Shown here in pieces: positions 1 to 9,159 of a stretch of DNA of 64,000 nucleotides. Numbering within the stretch: position 1 is the stretch's first letter; each line of letters begins with the position of its first letter. Under the pieces are notes generated by a model, which saw only the letters and a list, made by a program, of their open reading frames with translations, was not told the DNA's origin and made no database searches. Position numbers and translations under genes: made by a program. Origin of the DNA: Bacillota bacterium (lineage in GTDB: Bacteria; Bacillota; Clostridia; Lachnospirales; Lachnospiraceae); assembly GCA_023407575.1 (NCBI GenBank), contig JAEYLX010000069.1, forward strand, positions 62,001-126,000. Reading direction: 5' to 3'.

Positions 1-1
1 T

Positions 2-616
2 GAAGAGTTAAAATCTTCATTAGAAGAAGCAATCAAAGAAGCTGCAGAAAAGATACAGGACGTTTTACAGGCAACATCGGAGGATATAATTTCTGACGAG
101 GGTACGTTAGAAGCAAATGATACGGACGAGAGTAACTTAGCTGGGCTTGATAATTCCAACAACTCTAACAATTCCGACAAGGATGAGAAGAACGGTAAAG
201 CAGGTTCAAAGCATTCTGATAGCGGTAAGGAAAAGGACAGTTCTACTGGGTTAGTATCCACTGATGGAAAAAAAGCTGATGAAGACAAAGTTGCATCCAG
301 TATACTTACAGTGCAACAAAATAGCAGTAAGGATAAAGCTAATTATATATCAGTCTACGATGAAACCACAAACCAGTATTTAATCTATGATGAGAAGGAG
401 CTATTATCTGAATCTGATACCGAATTAACATCAGTTAATGATAAGGTGAAGAAATCTGGGCACATGATAGACTACAAAGCAAAATACAGAGCAGATATTG
501 ATCATAACGATGATGAAAATATCTATGGATTTATCTTATTAGCTGCAGCAATTTCCGGTATTGCTCTATTATTGGGTGGTTTAGTATTAAAGAAACATAA
601 GGAGGCTTCCGAATGA
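2..616 (+). CDS. C-terminal part of a membrane-anchored surface protein (5' end outside window)
   Basis: The frame is open from base 2 to the stop at 614-616, so this is the end of a longer protein. A GTG at 311 is only an internal codon. The visible part is a charged helix, then a long Ser/Asn/Asp/Lys-rich low-complexity linker (about residues 30-105), a short folded-looking segment and one C-terminal membrane helix (GFILLAAAISGIALLLGG) followed by a short KKHKEASE tail. This looks like an extracellular protein anchored by its C-terminus. There is no LPxTG motif in the visible part. The stop overlaps the next gene's ATG (ATGA), so the two are translationally coupled. Function unknown; it may be a sensory or structural partner of the downstream c-di-GMP protein. 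Confidence 0.75.
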   Translation, partial: EELKSSLEEAIKEAAEKIQDVLQATSEDIISDEGTLEANDTDESNLAGLDNSNNSNNSDKDEKNGKAGSKHSDSGKEKDSSTGLVSTDGKKADEDKVASSILTVQQNSSKDKANYISVYDETTNQYLIYDEKELLSESDTELTSVNDKVKKSGHMIDYKAKYRADIDHNDDENIYGFILLAAAISGIALLLGGLVLKKHKEASE

Positions 617-2871
617 AGTGGAAAAGCTTTATAGCTGTAATTTTAGGTTTTGTTATTATAGTAGCGGTAGGTCTTCTAGGTTTAAATATGGAAAGGGACA
701 CGGAGCAATTGAGTGTTAAATATGAAGACGCACAATTGCGAAATACAACCGAATTAATAACAAAAGAAATAAATATGAGTTTAACAGGATATTTGGGGAC
801 TGTAGAAACTATTTCTAAAATATTGGCGCAGGTAGATAATCAGGATATAGAGCAGAATGCTTTAGTAACGGCTTTAAAAAATCTACATACACAACTCACC
901 TGGAAGGCAATAAATATTTGTGATATAAATGGGATTGGTTTTGATTTAGATGGAGAGGAACAGAAGGTTGCCTTCTGTTCCTATTATCAAAGAGCATTAA
1001 TGGGTGAAACAGTAATATCTTTATCGAATTTTTATGAAGCAGATACAGCAGCATCCATTATTTATACCACCCCAATTTATCAAGAGGATAAAATCGTTGG
1101 TGTCCTACGAGCGTGTATGGACCTGGAAACATTGCAGGATATGATGTCAGTCAATACGTTTCGTGGTAAAGAAGAAATCTATCTAACGTTACAGGATGGA
1201 ACTATATTATTGAATCAATCTGGTGATGCACTGGAAACATCAGATTTATTTAATCTACTGGATAAAGAGAATACCAATTATTCTGAATTAAAACAGATTA
1301 TGAAACAGGGGAAAGCTACGTTAACTGAAGTTAAAATGCAAAACGTAAGTACTCTGCTTAGCTATTCAGGGATCAAAGATATTAGTAATGGTGGAATTTT
1401 AATTATTATTCCCAAAGATCAATTAAAAGCGTTATATGAAGAAACCCTATCTACAGCTGACAACCGAGTAATCCTAGTGTTATTTATTTTAGCGATAAGT
1501 TGTGCTCTTTTTTTGGTTTTGTTTGTTATAATGGAATGTTCCAAGAGAAATAGAGTAGAAAGTCTAGCCTATTATGATGACATTACTGGGGGTATTAACT
1601 ACAATCGTTTCAAAAAGGATGCAATAGAGTTAATTGATAAATCTGGCGATCTTAACTATGCTATCATTGAGTTGGCTATTGACCGATTTGAATATATTAA
1701 TGAATTCTTTGGCACCGAAGAGAGTAACCGTATCTTAAAACATATTTCAGAGACATTACATGAAAATCTTAAGGCGGATGAATTGTTTTGCAGATTAAAT
1801 ACCGAGTATTTTGTGCTATTATTGAAATATCATAATAAAAATGAACTATCGGACCGAATAGGCTTCCTTGATATGAAGATTGATAACTTTGAAGGTACGG
1901 AAAGTAAGAATGAGAAGTACGAAATGCGACTACATTATGGGATTTACTGTCTGGAAAACAAGGAAACAGATTTAGACCTCATGATAAACAGAGCAAATTA
2001 TGCCTTGTTCATGGTTAAGGATGATAAAAACCAGATGTATGAATACTATAATGGTGTCATGCAAAACAAGATAATTGATGAAAAAGAGATAGAAGAACAC
2101 CTCTATACTGCTTTGGAGGAGAAAGAATTCCTGGTTTATCTTCAACCAAAGTTTGATTTGAAAACTGGTATGCAGGTTGGTGCAGAAGCTCTGGTTCGAT
2201 GGATGCATCCGGCAAAAGGATTAATGTATCCGGGCCGTTTTATTAGTGTTTTAGAGAAGAATGGATCTATAGTAAAGCTGGATATGTATATTTTAGATGA
2301 GATCTGTCATAAACTTAAGGTTTGGATTGGTAAGGGATATCGACCTATGCCGCTGTCGATTAATATCTCCAGACTTAATTTATTCGATGTAAATTTTATT
2401 GATAAAATAGAAGCTACCTTGGAGAAATACGGTATTCCAGCTAATTTAATCATACTTGAAATATCGGAAGAGGTTGTATCAGATAACCAGGAGATTCTTA
2501 CCTCTTTGATGAAACGGTTAAAGGATTTTGGCTTCCTTATATCAATGGATGACTTTGGAACTGGAACAACCTCCATGAATACCTTATACCATGTTCCAAT
2601 TGATGAGCTGAAACTGGACCGTAAGTTCTTATTGGGAAGTGAGAAGACCAATCGAGGGATTAATATCATACAAAGCATTATAGAAACAGCTAAAAGACTT
2701 GATATCAAAGTGGTATCCGAAGGTGTTGAGAATAAGATTCAGGCAAGTATGCTTAAGGAATTAGGCTGTGATATGATTCAGGGCTTTGTATTTTCAGATC
2801 CGCTGCCCCTTCGTGAATATGAAGATTATGCATATGGTGCGAGGGCAAAAGATAATAAGATTATTTTATAA
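613..2871 (+). CDS. Membrane c-di-GMP phosphodiesterase: extracellular sensor, degenerate GGDEF, intact EAL
   Basis: 752 aa. A membrane helix near residues 6-24, an extracellular sensor-like region to about 280 (a Cache-type fold is plausible) and a second helix at about 283-304 lead to cytosolic GGDEF and EAL domains. The GGDEF signature is replaced by LNTEYF, so cyclase activity is unlikely. The EAL domain keeps its key motifs: EALVRW near 524, LEISEE, DDFGTG near 646, KLDRKF, SEGVE and QGFVFS. It should hydrolyse c-di-GMP to pGpG, possibly with the GGDEF part as a regulatory GTP site. It is translationally coupled (ATGA) to the upstream anchored protein, which may sense the same signal. 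Family assignment is firm; the ligand is unknown. Confidence 0.9.
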   Translation: MKWKSFIAVILGFVIIVAVGLLGLNMERDTEQLSVKYEDAQLRNTTELITKEINMSLTGYLGTVETISKILAQVDNQDIEQNALVTALKNLHTQLTWKAINICDINGIGFDLDGEEQKVAFCSYYQRALMGETVISLSNFYEADTAASIIYTTPIYQEDKIVGVLRACMDLETLQDMMSVNTFRGKEEIYLTLQDGTILLNQSGDALETSDLFNLLDKENTNYSELKQIMKQGKATLTEVKMQNVSTLLSYSGIKDISNGGILIIIPKDQLKALYEETLSTADNRVILVLFILAISCALFLVLFVIMECSKRNRVESLAYYDDITGGINYNRFKKDAIELIDKSGDLNYAIIELAIDRFEYINEFFGTEESNRILKHISETLHENLKADELFCRLNTEYFVLLLKYHNKNELSDRIGFLDMKIDNFEGTESKNEKYEMRLHYGIYCLENKETDLDLMINRANYALFMVKDDKNQMYEYYNGVMQNKIIDEKEIEEHLYTALEEKEFLVYLQPKFDLKTGMQVGAEALVRWMHPAKGLMYPGRFISVLEKNGSIVKLDMYILDEICHKLKVWIGKGYRPMPLSINISRLNLFDVNFIDKIEATLEKYGIPANLIILEISEEVVSDNQEILTSLMKRLKDFGFLISMDDFGTGTTSMNTLYHVPIDELKLDRKFLLGSEKTNRGINIIQSIIETAKRLDIKVVSEGVENKIQASMLKELGCDMIQGFVFSDPLPLREYEDYAYGARAKDNKIIL

Positions 2872-2896
2872 ACAACTGTTTAAGCAACGGTTAAAC

Positions 2897-2931
2897 AAAA
2901 AAAGGGGGCTTCATCAAAAGATGAAGCCCCC
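2897..2931 (-). terminator. Intrinsic terminator of the TetR gene
   Basis: A 12-bp perfect stem (GGGGGCTTCATC / GATGAAGCCCCC, 2904-2915 and 2920-2931) with an AAAA loop. Seven A's at 2897-2903 become a U-run for minus-strand transcripts, so it mainly ends the TetR gene. It may also slow plus-strand readthrough from the EAL gene. Confidence 0.85.
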
Positions 2932-2967
2932 TTGAACTATGTTAAAAGATTTAGAATCAGTTCGGGT

Positions 2968-3546
2968 TTAGTTTGCAAAGCTCTTACTAAATAAGCGGAT
3001 GTAAACTTCAAGATTCTGGGTTAAATCAAAACTTCCATTTCGTTTAGCCCAGTCAGAACTATAGCCACGTAATACAATCATAAGCATGCGGGTAAGTTCA
3101 ATCGGCTGAAGTGTATCATCGAACTGCTTTTTTTCAATTCCTCTGGTTATAATGTTGTGAAGAATTTGAAAAACACTGCGATCTTCATCAAGGTAATTGT
3201 GACTAAGATGCTTAAAAGGAGCAACGCTGATGCAGCGACAGGTTTCTACGCCATTGGTGATTACATAATTCCCATACTCCTTGCAATAAGTTATGAGGTT
3301 CTCTGGCTCATTATCAGTTAATTTTGAGGCCACGACACTATCAAAATAATTATCGATATCAGAAAATAAAATCCATGCTAGATCATTTTTTTCAGGAAAG
3401 TAGTGATAAAAAGTACCGGTGGAGATGCCTAAGTCATGGCAGATTCCGCGTATGGTTAAATTCGAAAACCCGTCCCTTGTTATAATATCGGTTATCTGAG
3501 AAATTAGCTCCTGTTTTCGCATATTGAATTTTTTTTCTGTATTCAT
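2968..3546 (-). CDS. TetR/AcrR-family transcriptional regulator
   Basis: 192 aa, the normal TetR length. The N-terminal helix-turn-helix is clear: TIRGICHDLGISTGTFYHYF at about residues 26-45, followed by PEKNDLAWIL. The C-terminal half is an all-helical ligand and dimerisation domain with no recognisable ligand signature. It lies downstream of the flavin-dependent reductase in the same direction, with a terminator-like hairpin between them, and is a natural candidate to control that gene. Its ribosome site is weak. Its own upstream region has a TTTATC-N6-GATAAA dyad near 3551-3568, so autoregulation is possible. Ligand unknown. Confidence 0.88.
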   Translation of the reverse strand: MNTEKKFNMRKQELISQITDIITRDGFSNLTIRGICHDLGISTGTFYHYFPEKNDLAWILFSDIDNYFDSVVASKLTDNEPENLITYCKEYGNYVITNGVETCRCISVAPFKHLSHNYLDEDRSVFQILHNIITRGIEKKQFDDTLQPIELTRMLMIVLRGYSSDWAKRNGSFDLTQNLEVYIRLFSKSFAN

Positions 3547-3676
3547 AATTATTTATCCCTTCAGATAAAAGTATTTTTAGGAAACTTGAAAGCGTTTTCT
3601 AAAATATAATACCATTTATCTAAAGAAATGCAAGAGGGTTGTCACACGAAATGTACAGTGAACTTTTCACAGAAAA

Positions 3677-3720
3677 GGAGCCGTGCACTGGCGGTTTAAA
3701 AACCGCTTGTGCTACAGCCC
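3677..3720 (-). terminator. Probable terminator after the flavin reductase gene
   Basis: Inverted repeats GCGGTTT/AAACCGC (3691-3697, 3700-3706) sit inside GCAC/GTGC (3685-3688, 3709-3712). On the minus strand the structure is followed by CTCCTTTTCT. The stem is imperfect and the T-run short, so termination may be partial and the TetR gene may be partly co-transcribed. Confidence 0.5.
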
Positions 3721-3741
3721 CTGGAAATATATCGTTTTTAA

Positions 3742-5658
3742 TTAATTTCTAACAAACTCTGAGGCACTGGTACCTGCGATACGACCGAAAGTAACAGTAT
3801 CGGTTAATGCATTTCCACCTAAGCGGTTAGTTCCATGGATACCTCCAGTTACTTCACCTGCAGCAAAAAGACCTGAGATTACATTGCCGTCTGTATCGAT
3901 AACTTGAGCATATTCGTTGATTTGAACCCCACCCATGGTATGATGTACGGTTGGTACTCGAACAGCTGCATAATAAGGAGCGTTATTAATACCATTATTT
4001 ACACCGTCAGTATCGGTAAATAGGGTACGTCCAAAGGTATCAGTCTGGCCTTCCAGGTCACCGCCCTTGCAATATCTGTTATAATCCTCTACAGTTGCAA
4101 CAAGATTTTCTGCAGAAACATTCATAAGTACAGCAAGCTCTTCTAAAGAATCAGCTTTTAAAGCACGCCCAGCACTAACTAAATCGGCAAGGCTTTCACC
4201 AAAGTTATTTTTTTCATCTCCTACAGGATAGGTATCGCTATCCATCACGATATACATGGTTGTTTCTGGTTGTTCAAATAACGCAAGAGTCATGTCATCA
4301 CGACGACCGCCCTCGTTTACAAAACGGTTACCTTCTAAGTTAACGAAGATACGGCTTTCAACAGCGTGTTCAATGTTACCGGAGAGACTTCCTGTTTCAG
4401 GATCGCCCAAAGGAAGCAGCTGAATATTTTCCATCTGAACAAGGTTTGCGCCAATTGCTTCCGCCATGATAATACCGTCGCCTGTTATACCGCTAGTGTT
4501 TGTACTAGGTATTGTTTCATCAAGTGTAGGCCATTTTTTGTTAATATCATTGTATTTCACACGCATTTCAATATTTCTTCCAAAGCCGCCGGTAGCCAGC
4601 ACAATACCATTTGTTGCTGTTACAGTAATGGTATTTCCTGTTTCACCAGTGCAAGTAACACCGGTTACAACATTATTTTCAACAATGAATTCTTTTGCAG
4701 TTGTATTATAAACCATGGTGATACCTTCGTGGGTATCCATATAGTTTTGATAAGTTTTAAAGAAGCCAGTACCTTCGGGCTCTACCGGTTTGTGTGCACG
4801 TGGCCACATACCGCCGGTAACTGTGAATACACCATCATAGAATTCCATTCCCAAACTCTTCAGCCATTCTACACCTGACCAGGCATTGTCAACTAGGGTA
4901 TGCACTAAGACTGGATCTCCCTGTTGATCGCCACCGTTAAAGGTTTGGTTATAGTGATTTTCAACACTGTCATTATTAGCTAATGCAGTCTCACTGCCTT
5001 CATCTACGGCATTAAGCGCACCACCGGATAAAATAGTGTTTCCACCCATTTTACTAGCTTTTTCAATAACAATTACAGTTTTACCTGCTTGATTTGCAGT
5101 GACAGCAGCAGCCATACCAGCACCACCGGCACCTATAACAACAACATCAGCAGTCAAAGTTTGGTCTGCTTCTTGAACAGCAGTTTTTGTTATAGCCAAT
5201 AATTTGGTGATGCCATCCTCACTAACACCTGCTTGCTTTAAGCATTCTGTTACACCTTTTATTACAGCATTACTGGATAGGGTAGCCCCGGATACTACAT
5301 CTACGCCTAAACCTTGAAGCTCTAAAATTTCTCCAGGAAGGGACTGTACTGCTGGTTCACCAACACCTGGAGTTTCCTGGTGATCAATTTGAATATCAAC
5401 TATTTCTGTTTCAGATAAGGTAACCGTTACAGTCATCTCGTGCATTCCGGTAACCGTTGAAGTATACGTACCAGGAGTAAAAGTTACTGCTTCGTTAGTG
5501 GAAGTAACACTCTGGGTTGGTACTGGGGTTGATTGGGAATTGTTACTGGTATCCGTATCCTTCTTAGCGCAGCCGGTCACTGTTGTAACCAAAAGCATTG
5601 CTGTCAACCCTAAGGCTAACATTGTTTTGCCAGTTGTTTTGATAAATTTACTTTTCAT
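3742..5658 (-). CDS. FMN-binding / FAD-dependent fumarate-reductase-like lipoprotein (flavocytochrome c family)
   Basis: 638 aa. The N-terminus is a lipoprotein signal with lipobox VTGC (Cys about 30), then a Ser/Thr/Pro linker. Residues about 60-145 form an FMN-binding domain ending in VVSGATLSS, the motif in which ApbE attaches FMN to Thr. From about 168 comes an FAD_binding_2 domain: VVVIGAGGAGMAAAV, then IEKASKMGGNTILSGGA, and a C-terminal HHTMGG...NRLGGNALTDTV region typical of fumarate and urocanate reductases. It probably reduces an enoate or similar acceptor outside the membrane, using electrons passed to FMN. There are no haem CxxCH motifs. GGAGG precedes ATG at 5658. The substrate cannot be read from sequence. 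Confidence 0.88.
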   Translation of the reverse strand: MKSKFIKTTGKTMLALGLTAMLLVTTVTGCAKKDTDTSNNSQSTPVPTQSVTSTNEAVTFTPGTYTSTVTGMHEMTVTVTLSETEIVDIQIDHQETPGVGEPAVQSLPGEILELQGLGVDVVSGATLSSNAVIKGVTECLKQAGVSEDGITKLLAITKTAVQEADQTLTADVVVIGAGGAGMAAAVTANQAGKTVIVIEKASKMGGNTILSGGALNAVDEGSETALANNDSVENHYNQTFNGGDQQGDPVLVHTLVDNAWSGVEWLKSLGMEFYDGVFTVTGGMWPRAHKPVEPEGTGFFKTYQNYMDTHEGITMVYNTTAKEFIVENNVVTGVTCTGETGNTITVTATNGIVLATGGFGRNIEMRVKYNDINKKWPTLDETIPSTNTSGITGDGIIMAEAIGANLVQMENIQLLPLGDPETGSLSGNIEHAVESRIFVNLEGNRFVNEGGRRDDMTLALFEQPETTMYIVMDSDTYPVGDEKNNFGESLADLVSAGRALKADSLEELAVLMNVSAENLVATVEDYNRYCKGGDLEGQTDTFGRTLFTDTDGVNNGINNAPYYAAVRVPTVHHTMGGVQINEYAQVIDTDGNVISGLFAAGEVTGGIHGTNRLGGNALTDTVTFGRIAGTSASEFVRN

Positions 5659-5683
5659 ATGCCCTCCATATTATGTAAAAATA

Positions 5684-5723
5684 GAACATGTTTTAGAACA
5701 TGTATGTTAATTTTGTAACATAC
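5684..5723. promoter_or_regulatory. Two inverted repeats in the flavin-reductase promoter region (candidate TetR operators)
   Basis: AACATGTT-TTAG-AACATGT (about 5685-5703) abuts GTATGTTA-ATTTTG-TAACATAC (5702-5709 and 5716-5723). Both lie just upstream of the reductase ATG at 5658. The adjacent TetR gene makes these plausible operators. The assignment is inference; the dyads are visible. Confidence 0.5.
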
Positions 5724-5850
5724 TTTTGCAAATTAATCAACACATTTTTTAATAAATAATAGTAATAGAAATAATATCAAACATGGTTTCCTTTGGTTGA
5801 CTTTCCAAGCTTACGATAATATAATAATACTATCATCGTAAGAAGGATTT

Positions 5851-6020
5851 GGGAGAGACTGAAGACTGTCAATAAAAGCCATCAGCGCCGAAGGTGAATG
5901 CGAAAACTCTCAGGCAAAAGGACCAGATCTGGACGATACTCTGGAAAGCGTAAGGACACCGAAGAAGCAATTTCTTGTAGGTTTTGATGCAAGGGAGAAT
6001 CTTTCAGGTAAAAATACAGA
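5851..6020 (+). ncRNA. Tandem glycine riboswitch (gcvT motif)
   Basis: Aptamer 1 (about 5851-5932) shows GGGAGAGACT, GCGCCGAAGG, AACTCTCAGGCAAAAGGACC and a closing CTGGA, the hallmark glycine aptamer. Aptamer 2 (about 5939-6020) repeats the pattern: GGACACCGAAG, GGGAGAATCTTTCAGGTAAAA and ATACAGAG. It lies directly upstream of gcvT with an intrinsic terminator at its 3' end, so glycine binding is expected to switch the glycine cleavage operon on. About 190 bases upstream of the aptamer hold the divergent reductase promoter. Identification rests on sequence match to the known class plus context. Confidence 0.95.
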
Positions 6021-6052
6021 GGCGTATTGATTATTTCAGTACGTCTTTTTTT
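6021..6052 (+). terminator. Terminator / expression platform of the glycine riboswitch
   Basis: The stem GGCGTATT (6021-6028) pairs with AGTACGTC (6038-6045) with two G-U pairs, followed by seven T's. It begins at the end of aptamer 2, so glycine-stabilised aptamer folding would compete with it and allow readthrough into gcvT. Confidence 0.8.
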
Positions 6053-6104
6053 GTGCGTAAAAAGACGTGCCCAATTAGTAATAGGAGAAGGGATGGTTAT
6101 AAGT

Positions 6105-7217
6105 ATGGAAAGAAAAACACCTCTTTACGAAGCTCATGTTCGGGCAGGTGGAAAAATAGTTCCCTTTGCAGGTTATCTGCTGCCGGTACAATATGAAACC
6201 GGTGTAATAACAGAGCATATGGCAGTAAGAACCCTGGCAGGACTGTTCGATGTATCTCATATGGGAGAAGTACTATTAAGGGGTAAGGATGCATTAGCTA
6301 ACGTACAGAAGTTAGTAACCAACGACTGCAGTAAAATGTATGACGGACAGGTGAAATACAGTCCAATGTGCAATTCTTACGGCGGTGTAGTGGATGATTT
6401 GCTGGTATATCGTAAGTGCGAAGAAGAGTACCTCATTGTCATTAATGCCTCCAACCGTTTAAAGGATGTTGAGTGGATGAAACAGCATCTTTTTGGAGAG
6501 GCTGAACTAAAAGATATCTCGGATGACATTGCACAACTTGCGCTGCAGGGTCCACGTTCAAAAGAAATTTTAAGTAAGCTGGCACATTCAGAGGAATTGC
6601 CAGAAAAGTATTATAGCTTTAAGGAGCATGTATTGGTTTCTGATATCCCTTGTCTGATTTCCAGAACAGGGTATACAGGAGAAGATGGATATGAACTATA
6701 TTGTAAACCGGAAGAAGCAATTAAGCTTTGGGATGCACTACTTGAGGCAGGCAATTATAACATACATAAAGAAGACAAAGAACAATTACTGATACCTTGT
6801 GGTCTTGGCGCGAGAGATACTCTTAGACTCGAGGCAGCAATGCCTTTATATGGTCATGAAATGGATGATAGGATATCGCCACTGGAAACCGGACTTGGTT
6901 TTGCAGTGAAATTAGAAAAAGACGACTTTATCGGCAAAGAAGGTATTATAGCAAGAGGAACTCCAAAGTTTGCAAGAGTTGGTCTTCATATCACCGGAAG
7001 GGGAATTGCAAGAGAAGAATGCCCGGTCTATCTGGGTGATAAATTACTGGGAACAACAACCTCTGGTACGCATTGTCCCTACCTTGGCAGACCAGTCGCC
7101 ATGGCATTATTACAAATGGAACACAGTAAAATTGGAACTCAGGTTGAGGTAGAAGTTCGTGGTAGAAAGATTGCAGCAGAGATAGTTGCTTTACCCTTTT
7201 ATAAAAGAACGGTTTAG
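6105..7217 (+). CDS. gcvT: Aminomethyltransferase, glycine cleavage T protein
   Basis: 370 aa from ATG 6105 (MERKTPLYEAHV), the usual GcvT start. An in-frame ATG at 6093 sits only 5 bases after AGGAG and belongs to the start module seen at several genes here. GcvT transfers the C1 unit of aminomethyl-lipoyl-H protein to tetrahydrofolate and releases ammonia. Visible family features are LFDVSHMGEVLLRG, QLALQGPRS, SRTGYTGEDGYEL, LGARDTLRLEAAMPLYGHEM and the C-terminal barrel (LGTTTSGTHCPYLGRPVAMA). It is the first gene of the riboswitch-controlled operon. Length and motifs are intact. Confidence 0.96.
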   Translation: MERKTPLYEAHVRAGGKIVPFAGYLLPVQYETGVITEHMAVRTLAGLFDVSHMGEVLLRGKDALANVQKLVTNDCSKMYDGQVKYSPMCNSYGGVVDDLLVYRKCEEEYLIVINASNRLKDVEWMKQHLFGEAELKDISDDIAQLALQGPRSKEILSKLAHSEELPEKYYSFKEHVLVSDIPCLISRTGYTGEDGYELYCKPEEAIKLWDALLEAGNYNIHKEDKEQLLIPCGLGARDTLRLEAAMPLYGHEMDDRISPLETGLGFAVKLEKDDFIGKEGIIARGTPKFARVGLHITGRGIAREECPVYLGDKLLGTTTSGTHCPYLGRPVAMALLQMEHSKIGTQVEVEVRGRKIAAEIVALPFYKRTV

Positions 7218-7379
7218 AGGTGTTTTAAAAGAATAACAGTACCACATTATATAAACAGAATGATTATTAAGTTTATAACAGATAATAATATTCTTTGTTC
7301 TTTAGAGTTTAGAGCAAAACAAGGGGAAATGACAAGACATTTCACCCAATATAAAAATATATTAATGGAGGATTTATTA

Positions 7380-7745
7380 ATGAACGAGAAAGAGTTTTTA
7401 TATGCAAAATCCCATGAATGGGCACAGTATTTAGATGCGACAACCGTAAGGGTAGGTATATCAGAGCATGCACAAAAAGAGCTTGGAGACTTAGTTTTTA
7501 TTAATCTTCCAGAGGTTGGAGATGAAGTTGTAGCTGGTGAAGAATTTGGTGATGTTGAATCTGTTAAGGCTGTTTCTGCTGTTTATAGCCCTGTAACCGG
7601 AACAGTGAAAGCGATTAATGAGGAACTATTGGATCATCCAGAACTGGTTAATTCTGATGCTTTAAATACCTGGTTTATTGAAGTTGAAGAAGTTTCTGAA
7701 ACCTCGGATCTATTATCAGAAAGCGACTATTTGGCAAGCTTATAA
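7380..7745 (+). CDS. gcvH: Glycine cleavage system H protein
   Basis: 121 aa from ATG 7380 with GGAGG 8-12 bases upstream. An upstream in-frame ATG at 7260 lacks a ribosome site and would add a non-family extension. GcvH carries the aminomethyl group between P, T and L proteins on a lipoyl arm. The lipoylation site is Lys63 in DVESVKAVS. The flanking YAKSHEWA, VGISEHAQKELGDLVFI and SPVTGTVKAIN are typical. The neighbouring lplA probably lipoylates this lysine. Confidence 0.96.
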   Translation: MNEKEFLYAKSHEWAQYLDATTVRVGISEHAQKELGDLVFINLPEVGDEVVAGEEFGDVESVKAVSAVYSPVTGTVKAINEELLDHPELVNSDALNTWFIEVEEVSETSDLLSESDYLASL

Positions 7746-7758
7746 GGGGGAGGATGCA

Positions 7759-9087
7759 ATGGGCACCTATACACCAAATACAAAGAAAGAACAGCAGGAA
7801 ATGCTGAAAGTCATTGGAGTAGCTAGTATCAAGGAGCTGTTTCAGACTATACCGGAGGAGGTACATTTGGACCGACCTCTTGCTATACCACAAGGCTTAT
7901 CTGAAATGTCTGTTCGAAGGAAAATGACAGAGATTGCTGGAAAGAATAAAGTGTATCACAGCATTTTTAGAGGAGCGGGAGCTTATTATCACTATATTCC
8001 CTCCATTGTAAGTCAGATTACCTCAAAAGAGGAGTTTGTTACTGCCTATACACCTTATCAGGCGGAGATCAGCCAGGGTGTACTGCAATCCATATTTGAA
8101 TATCAAACCATGATCTGTGAATTAACTGGAATGGAGGCTTCCAATGCTTCCGTATATGATGGTGCCACTGCTGCCGCGGAAGCAGTTATTATGTGTAAGG
8201 AGCGAAAACGATATAAGGCAGTGTTATCTCCTACCTTGCATCCACACACCATTGAAACCATAAGAACTTACTGTGAAGGCACTGACATGGAGGTTGTCCT
8301 TGCACCTGAAAAGGATGGTGTGACTGACCTTGCAGGGTTAGCAGAACTGATTGATGCAGATACCTCCTGTGTACTGTTACAACAACCCAACTACTATGGA
8401 TTGCTTGAGGACGCTGCACAGGTAGGAGAACTTACTTCAAAAAGTGATGTAAAATTCATATTAAGTTGTAATCCAATTTCTCTTGGAATTTTAAAAACAC
8501 CGGTTGAATATGGTGCTGATATTGCTGTAGGTGAGGGGCAGCCCCTGGGACTTCCCTTATCGTTTGGCGGACCTTATTTAGGATTTATGGCAACCACCGA
8601 GAAGTTAATGCGCAGGTTACCTGGCAGAATTGTTGGAGAGACGAAGGACAATCGAGGGCAGAGAGCCTTTGTTTTAACGCTTCAGGCAAGAGAACAACAT
8701 ATTCGCAGAGAAAAAGCAGCCAGCAACATTTGCTCGAATCAAGCTTTGTGCGCTATGACCGCAGCAGTATATATGGATGTTATGGGTAAGAAAGGTATTG
8801 CGCAAGCAGCGGAAAGTTCAATGTCCAAAGCGCATTATCTTGCAAATAGACTATGTGAAATAGATGGCTTTGAATTGGTTTATCAAGGAGAATTCTTCAA
8901 CGAGTTTGTGACAACCTGCAAAGGGAATGTGGATAACTATCTATTAGCCTTAGAGCAAAGTGGAATTCTTGGTGGTCTTGCATTAGCAGGGAAGGATGAA
9001 GGTCATATTCTCTGGTGTGCAACCGAAATGAATTCAAAAGAAGACATAGATACTTTGGTTGCAATCCTTAAGGAGATTGAAGTATAA
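7759..9087 (+). CDS. gcvPA: Glycine dehydrogenase (decarboxylating) subunit 1
   Basis: 442 aa from ATG 7759, preceded by AAGGGGGAGG. This is the N-terminal half of the P protein in the two-subunit form used by Firmicutes. With GcvPB it decarboxylates glycine on PLP and passes the methylamine to lipoyl-GcvH. Family features include the MGTYTPNTKKEQQEML start, RGAGAYYHYIP, FEYQTMICELTGM, NASVYDGATA and GRIVGETKDN. The PLP lysine lies in the partner subunit, as expected. A 10-bp hairpin covers the stop codon. Confidence 0.95.
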   Translation: MGTYTPNTKKEQQEMLKVIGVASIKELFQTIPEEVHLDRPLAIPQGLSEMSVRRKMTEIAGKNKVYHSIFRGAGAYYHYIPSIVSQITSKEEFVTAYTPYQAEISQGVLQSIFEYQTMICELTGMEASNASVYDGATAAAEAVIMCKERKRYKAVLSPTLHPHTIETIRTYCEGTDMEVVLAPEKDGVTDLAGLAELIDADTSCVLLQQPNYYGLLEDAAQVGELTSKSDVKFILSCNPISLGILKTPVEYGADIAVGEGQPLGLPLSFGGPYLGFMATTEKLMRRLPGRIVGETKDNRGQRAFVLTLQAREQHIRREKAASNICSNQALCAMTAAVYMDVMGKKGIAQAAESSMSKAHYLANRLCEIDGFELVYQGEFFNEFVTTCKGNVDNYLLALEQSGILGGLALAGKDEGHILWCATEMNSKEDIDTLVAILKEIEV

Positions 9088-9100
9088 AAATACTTCAATC
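9075..9100 (+). other. Hairpin over the gcvPA stop codon
   Basis: GATTGAAGTA (9075-9084) and TACTTCAATC (9091-9100) form a perfect 10-bp stem that spans the TAA stop of gcvPA. No T-run follows. A second stem, GCCTGTAAC / GTTAACAGGC (9112-9135), lies just before gcvPB. They may be mRNA processing or stability elements that tune subunit expression within the operon. Confidence 0.5.
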
Positions 9101-9159
9101 GGCAAATTTGTGCCTGTAACCAAAAGTTAACAGGCTCCAAGAAAGGCATGGTTATTTGT

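Noticed and set aside
613..2871. Active diguanylate cyclase call from the GGDEF domain
   Set aside because: The signature reads LNTEYF instead of GGDEF, so cyclase activity is unlikely.
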